In this document: in pieces, positions 46,583 through 56,147 of the stretch
Position numbering within the stretch: the first letter of the stretch is position 1
How the letters are laid out: each line of letters starts with the position of its first letter
Assembly (NCBI RefSeq): GCF_000711725.1
Contig: NZ_JONP01000007.1
Coordinates: 1-64,000, forward strand
Origin: Roseomonas aerilata DSM 19363
GTDB taxonomy: Bacteria > Pseudomonadota > Alphaproteobacteria > Acetobacterales > Acetobacteraceae
Direction: 5' to 3'
Length of the DNA: 64,000 bases
The notes under the pieces: generated by a model
Seen by the model: the letters and a program-made list of their open reading frames with translations, nothing else
The model's database searches: none
What the model was told of the DNA's origin: nothing
Translations under genes and position numbers: made by a program

Positions 46583-48451
46583 ATGGTTCCCCTCTTCGAC
46601 GTCGTGGTGGTGGGCGGCGGCCATGCCGGCGCGGAGGCCGCCGCCGCCGCCGCCCGCTGCGGCGCCCGCACCCTGCTCATCACCCACCGCCTGGACGCGC
46701 TGGGCGAGATGTCCTGCAACCCCGCCATTGGCGGCGTGGGCAAGGGTCACCTGGTGCGCGAGGTGGACGCGCTGGACGGCCTCATGGCCCGCGCCGCCGA
46801 CGCGGCCGGCATCCACTTCAAGCTCCTCAACCGCAGCAAGGGCCCCGCCGTCCGCGGCCCCCGCGCCCAGGCCGACCGCCGCCTCTACCGCGCCGCCATC
46901 CGCGCCCTCCTGGAGGCCACCCCCAACCTGACCCTTCGCGAGGCCGCGGTCGAAGCCCTGGAGCGCGCCCCCGACGGCGCCATCGCCGCGGTCCTCACCG
47001 CCGATGGCACGCGCATCCCCTGCGGCGCCGTCGTCGTCACCGCCGGCACCTTCCTGCACGGCGAAATCCATCTCGGCCCCGAGCGCCACCCCGCCGGCCG
47101 CCACGGCGACCCCGCCTCCATCGGCCTCGCCCAATCCCTCGCCGCCCTCGGTCTCCCCGTCCGGCGCCTGAAGACTGGCACGCCCCCGCGCCTGGACGGC
47201 CGCACCATCGATTGGGCCGCCCTCGAGCCCCAGCCCGGCGACGACCCCGCCGAACCCCTCTCCTGGATGACGGAGCGCATCACCGGACCGCAGCTCGCCT
47301 GCGCCATCACCGCCACCACGCCCGCCACCCACGCCATCATCCGCGCCAACCTCGGCCGCGCCCCGATCCACAGCGGCCAGATCAGGGGTCCCGGCCCGCG
47401 CTACTGCCCCTCCATCGAGGACAAGGTCGTCCGCTTCGCCGAGCGCGAGCGCCACCAGATCTTCCTCGAGCCCGAGGGCCTCGACGATCCCACCGTCTAC
47501 CCCAACGGCATCTCCACCAGCCTCCCTCGCGACGTGCAGGAGGCGGTGATCGCCAGCATCCCCGGCCTCGAGCGCGCCCGCATCCTCCGCCACGGCTACG
47601 CTATCGAGTACGACCACCTCGACCCCCGCGCCCTCCGCCCGTGCCTGGAGGTCCGCAGCGTCCCCCGCCTCTTCCTCGCCGGCCAGGTGAACGGCACCAC
47701 CGGCTACGAGGAAGCCGCGGCCCAGGGCCTGCTCGCCGGCATCAACGCCGCCCACCGCGCCGCCGGCGGCGAGGAGCCCCGCATCCTGCTCCGCACCGAG
47801 GCCTATGCCGGCGTGCTGGTGGACGACCTCACCACCCAGGGCGTCACCGAGCCCTATCGCATGCTCACCGCCCGCGCCGAGCACCGCCTGCGCCTGCGCG
47901 CCGACAACGCCACCCTTCGTCTGACCGAGACCGGTATCGCCTGGGGCTGCGTCGGCCCCGAGCGCGCCAGCCGCCATCGCGCCTTCGCTGCCGCTGTCAC
48001 CGAAGCCCTCGCCCGTGCCCGGTCCGAGATCACCACCCCGGCTGCCCTCGCCGCCGCCGGCCTCGCCGTGAACCAGGACGGCATCCCCCGCTCCCTGCTC
48101 GACGTCCTCAGTCTTCCGGCCGCCGCCAGCCCCGCCCTCGAAACCGCCTTCCCCTGGCTCCACGACCTCGCCCCCGGCGTCCGCGCCCAGCTCGAAGCCG
48201 AAGCCCTTTACGCTCCCTACCTCTCCCGCCAGGCCGCCGAGTTCGCCGCCCTTGAGCGCGAGGAACGCCTCCCTATCCCTGACGCCATCGACTTCGCCGC
48301 CATCGCCGGCCTGTCCACCGAGATGCGCCAGCGCCTCGATGCCGCGCGTCCAGCCACCCTCGGCTCCGCCGGTCGCGTCCCCGGGGTCACCCCCGCTGCC
48401 CTCGTCGCCCTTGCTGGCCATCTCCGCCGTAGCGGAGCCCCCGCCCGGTGA
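46583..48451 (+). CDS. mnmG: tRNA modification FAD enzyme MnmG (GidA)
   Basis: A 622-residue FAD- and folate-dependent partner of MnmE in tRNA wobble uridine modification. The FAD motif VVGGGHAGAEAAAAAARCG starts at residue 7; the signature GPRYCPSIEDKVVRF and YEEAAAQGLLAGINA are present, and the C-terminal helical domain binds MnmE and tRNA. The GTG of rsmG overlaps the stop. The order mnmE-mnmG-rsmG-parA-parB is the ancestral one near bacterial origins. Confidence 0.97.
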   Translation: MVPLFDVVVVGGGHAGAEAAAAAARCGARTLLITHRLDALGEMSCNPAIGGVGKGHLVREVDALDGLMARAADAAGIHFKLLNRSKGPAVRGPRAQADRRLYRAAIRALLEATPNLTLREAAVEALERAPDGAIAAVLTADGTRIPCGAVVVTAGTFLHGEIHLGPERHPAGRHGDPASIGLAQSLAALGLPVRRLKTGTPPRLDGRTIDWAALEPQPGDDPAEPLSWMTERITGPQLACAITATTPATHAIIRANLGRAPIHSGQIRGPGPRYCPSIEDKVVRFAERERHQIFLEPEGLDDPTVYPNGISTSLPRDVQEAVIASIPGLERARILRHGYAIEYDHLDPRALRPCLEVRSVPRLFLAGQVNGTTGYEEAAAQGLLAGINAAHRAAGGEEPRILLRTEAYAGVLVDDLTTQGVTEPYRMLTARAEHRLRLRADNATLRLTETGIAWGCVGPERASRHRAFAAAVTEALARARSEITTPAALAAAGLAVNQDGIPRSLLDVLSLPAAASPALETAFPWLHDLAPGVRAQLEAEALYAPYLSRQAAEFAALEREERLPIPDAIDFAAIAGLSTEMRQRLDAARPATLGSAGRVPGVTPAALVALAGHLRRSGAPAR

Positions 48452-49053
48452 TCACCCCGCCCATCGCTGTTTCACGTGAAACGGGGGAACGGCTCGAAGC
48501 CTTCCTCGCCCTCTTTCTCCGTTGGAACGCCCGCATCAACCTTGTCGCCGAGCGCGATCCCGAAACCCTGCGCCAGCGCCACATCGCGGACTCCCTCCAA
48601 CTCCTCCCCTTGCTGCCCGAGGGCACCGAGCCCGCCGCCGACCTCGGAACCGGTGGCGGCTTCCCCGGGCTGATCCTCGCCCTCGCTGACACCGCCCGCC
48701 CTTGGCACCTCATCGAATCCGACAAGCGCAAGGCGGCCTTCCTCCTCACCGCCTCCGCCGAACTCGGCCTCACCCACGTCACCGTCCACAACGAGCGCAT
48801 CGAGAACACCGTCCTCCCGCCCCTTGCCCTCCTCACCGCCCGCGCCCTCGCCCCGCTCACCCTCCTCCTTGTCCATGCCGCCCGCCTTCTCTCCTCGAAC
48901 GGCGTTGTCCTCTTTCCCAAGGGCCGCAACGCCGAAGCCGAGTTGACCGCCGCTCAGGCGGACTGGACAATGGAGGTCGCGCGCTTCGGGAGCCGCACCG
49001 AGCCGGGTGCCACCATCCTCCGCATCACAGGAATTCACCGTGCCGGGCCCTGA
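48448..49053 (+). CDS. rsmG: 16S rRNA m7G527 methyltransferase RsmG (GidB)
   Basis: A 201-residue SAM-dependent methyltransferase of the small-subunit rRNA. The SAM motif ADLGTGGGFPGLILA and the following LIESDKRKAAFL acidic loop are intact. The start is GTG 48448, overlapping the mnmG stop. The N terminus reads AVSRETGE because a parS site lies in the gene. parA begins inside the last 14 nt. Confidence 0.95.
   Translation: MITPPIAVSRETGERLEAFLALFLRWNARINLVAERDPETLRQRHIADSLQLLPLLPEGTEPAADLGTGGGFPGLILALADTARPWHLIESDKRKAAFLLTASAELGLTHVTVHNERIENTVLPPLALLTARALAPLTLLLVHAARLLSSNGVVLFPKGRNAEAELTAAQADWTMEVARFGSRTEPGATILRITGIHRAGP
48468..48483. promoter_or_regulatory. parS site inside rsmG
   Basis: TGTTTCACGTGAAACG matches the canonical parS at 15 of 16 positions. 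It encodes the VSRET residues at the start of RsmG and lies about 570 bp from parA. ParB would load here to spread over the origin region. Confidence 0.95.
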
Positions 49054-49876
49054 CCGCCCCCTCGCGCCCCGCGCCAAAACCTCTGGTCCGCGCCGCATCG
49101 CGCTCGCCAACCAGAAGGGCGGCGTCGGCAAGACCACCACGGCCATCAACATGGCCACCGCCCTATCCACCACGAAGCGCGTGCTGCTGCTCGACCTCGA
49201 CCCGCAGGGCAACGCCTCCACCGGCCTCGGCGTGCCCCGCAATGAGCGCGGGGAGGGATCCTACGCCCTTCTCGTCGGCGACCGCTCGCTCGGCGAGCTT
49301 ATCCGCCCGAGCAAGATCCCGGGCCTCGACCTCCTCCCCGCCGACAACGATCTCGCCGGCGCCGAGATCGAGATGGTCGGCATGGAGGACCGCGAGCGCC
49401 GCCTCGCCCAGGCGCTGGACCGCGACCCCGCGACCCTCTCCCGCTACGACTACGTCCTGATGGACTGCCCGCCCTCGCTTGGCCTGCTCACGCTGAACGC
49501 CCTCGTCGCCGCCCAGTCCGTGCTCGTGCCGCTGCAGACCGAGTTCTTCGCGCTCGAGGGCATCTCCCAGATGACCCGCACGGTGGACCGGGTGAAGCGC
49601 CTCAACCCCGGCCTCAGCCTGGACGGCATCGTCCTGACCATGTTCGATCGCCGCAACAACCTCTCCGAGCTCGTCGCTCGCGACGTGCGCAGCTTCTTCA
49701 AGGACCGGGTGTACGACACCGTGATCCCCCGCAACATCCGCGTCTCCGAGGCGCCCTCGCACGGCCTGCCCGTGCTGCTCTACGACGTCCGCTCCGCCGG
49801 CGCCCAGGCCTACATCCAGCTCGCCGCCGAACTCCTCCGCCGCGATCGCGCCCGCTCAAAGGAGCGCGCCGCATGA
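49040..49876 (+). CDS. parA: Chromosome partitioning ATPase ParA (Soj)
   Basis: A 278-residue Walker-type partition ATPase that moves origin regions apart. The deviant Walker A is NQKGGVGKTTTAIN (25-38), Walker A' is VLLLDLDPQGNAS and Walker B is YVLMDCPPSLG. The GTG 49040 start has AGGAATTCACC just ahead and overlaps rsmG by 14 nt; the longer start at 49007 is less likely. It is coupled to parB by an ATGA overlap. Confidence 0.96.
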   Translation: MPGPDRPLAPRAKTSGPRRIALANQKGGVGKTTTAINMATALSTTKRVLLLDLDPQGNASTGLGVPRNERGEGSYALLVGDRSLGELIRPSKIPGLDLLPADNDLAGAEIEMVGMEDRERRLAQALDRDPATLSRYDYVLMDCPPSLGLLTLNALVAAQSVLVPLQTEFFALEGISQMTRTVDRVKRLNPGLSLDGIVLTMFDRRNNLSELVARDVRSFFKDRVYDTVIPRNIRVSEAPSHGLPVLLYDVRSAGAQAYIQLAAELLRRDRARSKERAA

Positions 49877-50715
49877 GCCGCAAGCCCGTCCGCCTCGGCA
49901 TGGGCCTCTCCGCCCTTCTCGGAGACGACCCCGCCCCCAGCACCGCCGCCGCCCCGCAGACCCTGCCGATCGAATCCCTCGAACCTGGCCCCTTCCAGCC
50001 GCGCGGCCCCATGGACCCCGAGGCCCTGGCTGAACTCACCGCCTCCATCCAGGAGCACGGCGTCCTCCAGCCTATCCTCGTCCGCCCCAAGCCGAACGCC
50101 CCCGGCACCTACCAGATCATCGGCGGCGAGCGCCGCTGGCGCGCCGCCCAGGGCGCCCGCCTGCACGAGGTCCCCGTCGTCGTCCGCGACATGGACGATC
50201 GCGCCGCCATGGCCGCCGGCCTCGTCGAGAACCTCCAGCGCGAGGACCTGAACGCCCTTGAGGAAGCCGAGGGCTACCGCCGCCTGACGGAGGAATTCGG
50301 CCTCAAGCCCGAGGCCCTCGGCAATGCCGTCGGCAAGAGCCGCAGCCACGTCGCCAACACCATGCGCCTCCTGGCCCTCCCGAACGGCGTCCGCTCCATG
50401 CTTGGCCGCGGCAGCCTCACCGCCGGCCACGCCCGTGCCCTCCTCACGGCGCCGGACCCCCTCCGCCTTGCCGAGCTCGTCGTCACCCGCGGCCTGAACG
50501 TCCGCCAGACGGAAGCCCTCGCCGCCGCCGCCGACCGCCCCCGCAGCGCCGCCCGCCACCAGGATCCTGAGACCCGCGCCCTTGAACGCGAGCTCACCGA
50601 ACGCCTCGGCCTGCGCGTCTCCATCGAGCACCGCGGCAAGGCCGGACGCGTCACCGTCGCCTACCGCGACCTCGACCAGCTCGACGGATTGGTGCGCCTA
50701 CTCCACGGCCGGTAG
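49873..50715 (+). CDS. parB: Chromosome partitioning CTPase/DNA-binding protein ParB
   Basis: A 280-residue ParB that binds parS and spreads by CTP-dependent clamping. The N terminus shows MSRKPVRLGMGLSALLGDD; the CTP pocket motif IIGGERRWRAA, the helix-turn-helix around LGNAVGKSRSHVANTMRLL and a C-terminal dimer domain follow. Its targets are the parS sites at 44866 and 48468. The stop is directly followed by repeat FHR-11. Confidence 0.96.
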   Translation: MSRKPVRLGMGLSALLGDDPAPSTAAAPQTLPIESLEPGPFQPRGPMDPEALAELTASIQEHGVLQPILVRPKPNAPGTYQIIGGERRWRAAQGARLHEVPVVVRDMDDRAAMAAGLVENLQREDLNALEEAEGYRRLTEEFGLKPEALGNAVGKSRSHVANTMRLLALPNGVRSMLGRGSLTAGHARALLTAPDPLRLAELVVTRGLNVRQTEALAAAADRPRSAARHQDPETRALERELTERLGLRVSIEHRGKAGRVTVAYRDLDQLDGLVRLLHGR

Positions 50716-50934
50716 CTGGAGAGGGCTCCGCCCTCTCCAGACATCCGAGGCAGTGCCTCGGATCCGCCAAGATCCTGAGGCCCCTGGACCCGCATCTGTC
50801 CGCCCATCCTGAACATGCAGTCGCCTCGGGTTACCGACCCGAGACGCACCGCCCGCCGAACCACTCAAATAGATAGAAAAAGATGAGAGGGGGCCTGGGG
50901 GAGAGAATTCATTCTCTCCCCCGGATTCACCCGC
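50716..50934 (-). repeat. FHR-11, four-hairpin repeat with palindrome G
   Basis: F 50718-50738, G 50744-50762 (TCCGAGGCA-G-TGCCTCGGA), E 50767-50787 (imperfect), C 50823-50845 (two changes), linker GAAAAAGATGAGAGGGGG, A 50897-50922 (perfect) and terminal GGATTCACCCGCGC, which contains the reverse-strand stop codon of the convergent hydantoinase gene (50927-50929). It starts three bases after the parB stop. Confidence 0.93.
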
Positions 50935-53900
50935 GCGACCCCCGGTCGCCCACAGCCCCAAACCCGCCCCCGGTAGGCGTCACGATCGTCACCGCCTCCC
51001 CCGCCCGCAGCGCCGACCGCGCGCAGCCCGGAAGCACCTCGTCCGACCCATCCAGCCGCCGCACCAGGTTCCGCCCCAGCTCCCCTGGCTCGCCGCCGAA
51101 CAGCCCCGGCGGCGGCACCTCGCGATGGCCCGAGAGGATGGCCACCTCCATATCCTCCAGAAACCGGATTGTCCGCCGCGTCCCATCCCCCGCGTTCCAC
51201 TGCCCACGCCCGCCCGAACCAGAGCGGAGGGAAAACTCCTCCAGCACCACAGGAAAGCGCGTCTCCAGGATTTCGGGATCGGTCAGGCGGGAGTTGGTCA
51301 TGTGCGTCTGCACCCCCGGCACGCCATCGAACCCCTCGCCGGCGGGCGCACCGGAGCAGATGGTCTCGTAATACTGGTAGGTGCTGTTCCCGAAGGTAAG
51401 GTTGTTCATCGTACTCTGCGCCGGCGCCAGCGAGCCCACCGCCGCCAGCAACGCGCTCGTCACCGCCTGCGACACCTCCACGTTCCCGGCCACGACTGCC
51501 GCCGGCCACTGCGGCGAGAGCATCGAGGCCTCCGGCACCACGATCCGGATCGGCCGCAGGCACCCCGCGTTCATCGGGATGTCGGAGTCCACCAGCAGCC
51601 GGAAGCAGTAGAGCACCGCCGCCCGCGTCACCGGCCGCGGCGCGTTGAAGTTGTCGGGCTGCTGCGGCGAGGTCCCGGTGAAGTCCACCACCGCCTCCCG
51701 CGCCGCCCGGTCCACCGCGATCCGCACCCGCACGCGCCGGCCGCTATCCATCGCGTAATCGAAGGAAGCGCTCTCCGGCAGCCGGTCCAGCACGCGGCGC
51801 ACGCTCTCCGCCGCGTTGTCCTGCACGTGCTGCATATAGGCGTGCACCACATCCGCCCCGAAATTCGCGACCGCCCGCAGCAGCTCCGCCGCCCCCCGCG
51901 CATTCGCCGCCACCTGCGCCTTCAGGTCCGCGATGTTCTGCGGCGGGTTGCGCGCGGGGTACTTGGCCCCCGTCAGCAGCGCCAGCGCCGCCTCCTCGCG
52001 GAACCGCCCGCCCTCCACCAGCAGCAGGTTGTCGATGTAGACCCCCTCCTGCTCGATGGTCGTCGCGTCCGGCGACATCGAGCCCGGCGCCGTCCCCCCG
52101 ACATCCGCGTGATGCCCGCGCGAGGCCACCCAGAAGATCAGCCGCCCCCCATCATCGAAAACGGGCGTGCAGACCGTGATGTCGGGGAGGTGCGTCCCGC
52201 CATTGTAGGGTGCGTTGATCGCCCACACGTCCCCCGGCCGAGGGTTCGGATTGGCCCGGATCACGCTCTCCACGCTCCCGTCCATCGAGCCCAGATGCAC
52301 GGGGATATGCGGCGCATTCGACACCAGCCCGCCCGCCGCATCAAAGACCGCGCAGGAGAAGTCCAGCCGCTCCTTGATGTTCACCGAACTGGCCGTGTTC
52401 TGCAGCGCCACCCCCATCTGCTCGGCGATGGAGCGGAAGAGATTGTTGAAGATCTCCAGCATGACCGGGTCCGCCGCCGTCCCCAGCGCCGCCGCGCGCG
52501 GCAGCGGCTCCACCCGGTCCAGCACCAGGTGGTCTCCCGCCGTCAGCACCGCCGACCAGCCGGGCTCCACCACCACGGTCTGGTTCGCCTCGATGATCAG
52601 CGCCGGCCCCGCCACCGCGACGCCGGGCCGCAGCGCCTCCCGCCGATAAGCCGCCGCCTCGTGCCAGTCGCCGCCCGAGAAGAGCCGCGTCTGCCGCAGC
52701 GGCTCCACCGCTCCCTCACCGGCAACGGCCGCCCGCTCCGGCGCCGCCGCCCCCCCGCCGGCTGCCTCCGCCACCGCCGCCTCGATCACCACCGCCCGAG
52801 AGGGATCGATGAAGCCGAAGCGCGCCAGATGCGCCGCCTCGAACCCCTCGCGCAGCGCCGCCGCCCGCAGCCCGCCCGCGCTCACCGCCGCCTCGCCCGC
52901 CAGCTCCAGCGCCGGCACCTCCAACGGCGTATCCGTCCCCGCGTAGCGCAGCAGCAGCGCGATCCGGGTGGAGAGCGCCCCCGCCGCCACGCCCTGCCCG
53001 AGCACCTCCGCCCGCGCCTCGCCCGCGAGTGCGGCCAGCGCCGGCTCCGCCCCCACCAGCGCCTCGTCGGAGAGCGGCAGATCAAGCGTTCGCTGCCGGA
53101 GCGACCGGATATCCGCCAGCCCCATCCCATAGGCCGAGAGCAACCCGGAGAAGGGGTGGATCAGCACCCGCGTCATCGCCAGCGCATCCGCCACCAGACA
53201 GGCGTGCTGCCCCGAGGCGCCCCCGAAAGCATTCAGCACATAGCGCGTGATGTCGTAGCCCCGCTGGACGGATATCGTCTTGATCGCCTCCGCCATCCCG
53301 GCCACCGCGATCCGCAGCGCCCCGTCCGCCACCGCCTCCGGGCTGCGGCCGCCCCCCATCTCCGCCGCCAGCGCCTCGAACCCCGCCCGCACCGCCGCCA
53401 CGTCCAGCGGCTGGTCCTGCCCCGGCCCGAAGATCGCGGGGAAGAGGTCCGGCACCAGCTTGCCCGTCATGACGTTGCAGTCGGTCACGGTCAGCGGCCC
53501 GCCGCGCCGGTAGCAGGCGGGCCCGGGATCCGCCCCCGCGCTCTCCGGCCCCACCCGCAGCCGCCCGTCGGCGTAGCGCACGATGCTCCCGCCCCCGGCG
53601 GCCACGGTGTGCACGAGCATCATCGGCGCGCGCATCCGAACGCCCGCCACCTCCGTCTCCTGCGCCCGCTCGAACTGCCCGGCGTAATGCGCCACGTCCG
53701 TGGAGGTGCCGCCCATATCGAAGCCGATCACCCGCTCGAACCCGGCCTCCGCCCCCGTCCGCGCCAGCGCCACCACGCCCCCCGCCGGGCCGGAGAGGAT
53801 CGCGTCCCGCCCCTGGAACAGCGAGGCCGCCGTCAGCCCGCCGGCGGAGGTCATGAACATCACCCGCGCCCCCGTCCGCGCGATGTCCAGTTCCTCCTCC

Positions 53901-54577
53901 ACCTGCGCGACGTAGCGCCGCAGCACCGGCGAGAGATAGGCGTCCACCACCGTCGTATCGCCGCGCCCCACCAGCTTGATCAGCGGCCCCACCTCATGGC
54001 TCGCCGAGACCTGTTCGAACCCCATCCCGCGCGCCATGGCCGCCGCGGCCGCCTCATGCGCCGGGTGCTTCCAGGAATGCAGGAACACGATGGCCAGCGA
54101 CCGGAACCCCGCCGCTCGCAGCCCCTCCAGCACCGCGCGCAGCTCCCCCTTGTCGAGCGCCGCCTCCACCGTGCCGTCCGCCCGCACCCGCTCCCCCACC
54201 TCCTCCACCCGCGCGTAGAGAAGGGAGGGCTTCACCACCCGCCGCGCGAAGATGTCGCCGCGCGCCTGATGCCCGATCGCCAGCGCGTCCCGGAACCCGC
54301 GCGTGGTCACCAGCGCCGTGCGCTCGCCCTTCCGCTCCAGCAGCGCGTTGGTGGCCACCGTCGTGCCCATCCGCACCTCTCCCACCGCCCCCGCGGGGAT
54401 CGGCGCCCCCGCGGGCAGGCCGAGATGCAGCCGGATGCCGTGCACCGCCGCGTCCCGGTAGGCCCCCGGATTCTCCGAAAGCACCTTTCGCGCGTGCAGC
54501 CGCCCCGCCGGATCGCGCCCGATCACATCGGTGAAGGTGCCGCCGCGATCGACCCAGAAGTCCCAGGAAGGCTGCAT
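50927..54577 (-). CDS. Hydantoinase/5-oxoprolinase A-B fusion
   Basis: A 1216-residue cytosolic ATP-dependent amide-ring hydrolase of the N-methylhydantoinase/5-oxoprolinase family. The N-terminal HyuA-like half (about 1-680) begins [18 protein letters not shown] and has [14 protein letters not shown]; the HyuB-like half (about 700-1210) starts [20 protein letters not shown] and includes [15 protein letters not shown] and TSALLAAVG. Both halves look complete, so the enzyme could work alone. The substrate could be 5-oxoproline or a hydantoin. It is 101 bp downstream of the convergent-free dihydropyrimidinase gene and probably co-transcribed with it. Confidence 0.92.
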   Translation of the reverse strand: MQPSWDFWVDRGGTFTDVIGRDPAGRLHARKVLSENPGAYRDAAVHGIRLHLGLPAGAPIPAGAVGEVRMGTTVATNALLERKGERTALVTTRGFRDALAIGHQARGDIFARRVVKPSLLYARVEEVGERVRADGTVEAALDKGELRAVLEGLRAAGFRSLAIVFLHSWKHPAHEAAAAAMARGMGFEQVSASHEVGPLIKLVGRGDTTVVDAYLSPVLRRYVAQVEEELDIARTGARVMFMTSAGGLTAASLFQGRDAILSGPAGGVVALARTGAEAGFERVIGFDMGGTSTDVAHYAGQFERAQETEVAGVRMRAPMMLVHTVAAGGGSIVRYADGRLRVGPESAGADPGPACYRRGGPLTVTDCNVMTGKLVPDLFPAIFGPGQDQPLDVAAVRAGFEALAAEMGGGRSPEAVADGALRIAVAGMAEAIKTISVQRGYDITRYVLNAFGGASGQHACLVADALAMTRVLIHPFSGLLSAYGMGLADIRSLRQRTLDLPLSDEALVGAEPALAALAGEARAEVLGQGVAAGALSTRIALLLRYAGTDTPLEVPALELAGEAAVSAGGLRAAALREGFEAAHLARFGFIDPSRAVVIEAAVAEAAGGGAAAPERAAVAGEGAVEPLRQTRLFSGGDWHEAAAYRREALRPGVAVAGPALIIEANQTVVVEPGWSAVLTAGDHLVLDRVEPLPRAAALGTAADPVMLEIFNNLFRSIAEQMGVALQNTASSVNIKERLDFSCAVFDAAGGLVSNAPHIPVHLGSMDGSVESVIRANPNPRPGDVWAINAPYNGGTHLPDITVCTPVFDDGGRLIFWVASRGHHADVGGTAPGSMSPDATTIEQEGVYIDNLLLVEGGRFREEAALALLTGAKYPARNPPQNIADLKAQVAANARGAAELLRAVANFGADVVHAYMQHVQDNAAESVRRVLDRLPESASFDYAMDSGRRVRVRIAVDRAAREAVVDFTGTSPQQPDNFNAPRPVTRAAVLYCFRLLVDSDIPMNAGCLRPIRIVVPEASMLSPQWPAAVVAGNVEVSQAVTSALLAAVGSLAPAQSTMNNLTFGNSTYQYYETICSGAPAGEGFDGVPGVQTHMTNSRLTDPEILETRFPVVLEEFSLRSGSGGRGQWNAGDGTRRTIRFLEDMEVAILSGHREVPPPGLFGGEPGELGRNLVRRLDGSDEVLPGCARSALRAGEAVTIVTPTGGGFGAVGDRGSRG

Positions 54578-54678
54578 GGAAAACCGCCTCTACAGAGCAT
54601 GAACAGAAGGAAGGAACCCGGACGCCCGCCAGGGCGACCCTGTCCGGAAATCCGCAAGAAAGGGGCCGGAACGCCGCG

Positions 54679-56067
54679 TCAGAGGGGCCGGGAAGGGCGC
54701 GGCAGCCACTGCCCGGAACCGGGCGCGGCCCGCACCACCCCGTCCCGCATCACCACCTCGCCCCGCCGGATCGTCACCACCGGCCAGCCCGTCACCGCCA
54801 TCCCCTCATAAGGCGTGTAGTCGATGGCGTGCTGCATCAGCGCATTGGTGATCGTCACCTCGCGCTCCGGGTCCCAGAGCACGAGGTCCGCGTCGCTCCC
54901 CACCGCGATCACCCCCTTGCGCGGGTAGAGGTTCGCGATCCGCGCCGGGTTCTCCGCCACCAGCCGTGCGAAGGCCGGCAGGTCGATCCGCCCCTTCGAC
55001 ACCCCCTCCGAGAAGACCAGCGGCAGCCGTGCCGCCAACCCCGGAATCCCGTTCGGAATGGCGTCGAAGGCGGCGTCGCGCCCGTTCTTCGCCTTCCCCC
55101 GGTCCCCCTCGTAGGAGAAGCCGCAGTGGTCGGAGGTCACGACATCCAGCACCCCCCGCCGCAGCATCCCCCAGATCCCCTCATGGTCCGCCGCCGTCCG
55201 CGGCGCCGGGCTGCACATGAACTTCGCGCCCTCGAAGCCCGGCCGGTCCATGTCGTCCGCCGTCAGGGTGAAATACTGCGGGCAGGTCTCGCCCTTCACC
55301 GGCAGCCCTCGCGCCTGGGCCCGCGCGATCTCCTCCGCCACGTCGGCGCAGGAGACGTGGAAGATGTGCAGCGGCTGTCCCACCAGCTCCGCCAGCGCTA
55401 TCGCCCGCGCCGTCGCCTCCCGCTCCACCACGGGCGGGCGCGACACCGCGTGGTACTTCGGCGCCGTGCAGCCCGCCGCCAGCAGCGTGCGCGTGGCCAG
55501 ATTGATGGCGGCGTAGTTCTCGCAGTGCACATGCACCATCAGCCCGTTCTGCCGCGCCACCTGCAGCACGCGCAGGAAACCGGCATCGTCCAGGTGCAGC
55601 GCGTCGTAGGTCAGGAAGGCCTTCAGGCTCCCCACCCCGTCCGCCACCAGCGCCGGCACCTCCGCCATGGCGGCGTCGGAGGGATCGGCGACGATCTGGT
55701 GGAAGCCGTAGTCGATCATCGCCCGCCCGGCCCGCCCCCGCGCCGCCCGGTGCTGCTCGATCAGCCCGCCGCCCTTGAACTGCGGCGTATGCGCGACGAC
55801 CGAGGTGGTGCCGCCCGCGAAGGCCGAGCGCGAGGCGCTCTCCCAGCTCTCCTCCTGGAACCCGCCCTCCGGGAATGGCTCCTCGATATGACAATGGGTG
55901 TCCACGCCCCCCGGCAGCACCAGCAGCCCGTCCGCCCTCACCACCTCGGCCGCGTCCTCGATCCGCTCCGCGATGGTGGCGATCCGCCCGCCCGAAACAC
56001 CGATATCGCAGCGGACCACCGCCCAGCCGAGGACGGCCATGCCGCCCCGGACCGCCAGATCATGCAT
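54679..56067 (-). CDS. Dihydropyrimidinase/hydantoinase-type amidohydrolase
   Basis: A 462-residue metal-dependent amidohydrolase that opens cyclic amides such as dihydrouracil or hydantoins. Metal ligands are DTHCH (His58, His60), the carbamylated lysine is Lys149 in GSLKAFLTYD, further His are in VHVHCEN and IFHVSC, and the Asp is in VTSDHCG. Expected binuclear zinc site is complete. It lies upstream of the oxoprolinase fusion on the same strand, consistent with catabolism of one ring compound. ATG 56067 has no good ribosome site; MAVLGWA (residue 10) is an alternative start. Confidence 0.92.
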   Translation of the reverse strand: MHDLAVRGGMAVLGWAVVRCDIGVSGGRIATIAERIEDAAEVVRADGLLVLPGGVDTHCHIEEPFPEGGFQEESWESASRSAFAGGTTSVVAHTPQFKGGGLIEQHRAARGRAGRAMIDYGFHQIVADPSDAAMAEVPALVADGVGSLKAFLTYDALHLDDAGFLRVLQVARQNGLMVHVHCENYAAINLATRTLLAAGCTAPKYHAVSRPPVVEREATARAIALAELVGQPLHIFHVSCADVAEEIARAQARGLPVKGETCPQYFTLTADDMDRPGFEGAKFMCSPAPRTAADHEGIWGMLRRGVLDVVTSDHCGFSYEGDRGKAKNGRDAAFDAIPNGIPGLAARLPLVFSEGVSKGRIDLPAFARLVAENPARIANLYPRKGVIAVGSDADLVLWDPEREVTITNALMQHAIDYTPYEGMAVTGWPVVTIRRGEVVMRDGVVRAAPGSGQWLPRPSRPL

Positions 56068-56147
56068 GCAGGCAAACCCCTGTAATCCTGGGGCACAGGT
56101 TAGGTCGGCGGGCCGCCGCCGTCAGCCCTACCGCTGGGCCGGATCGG

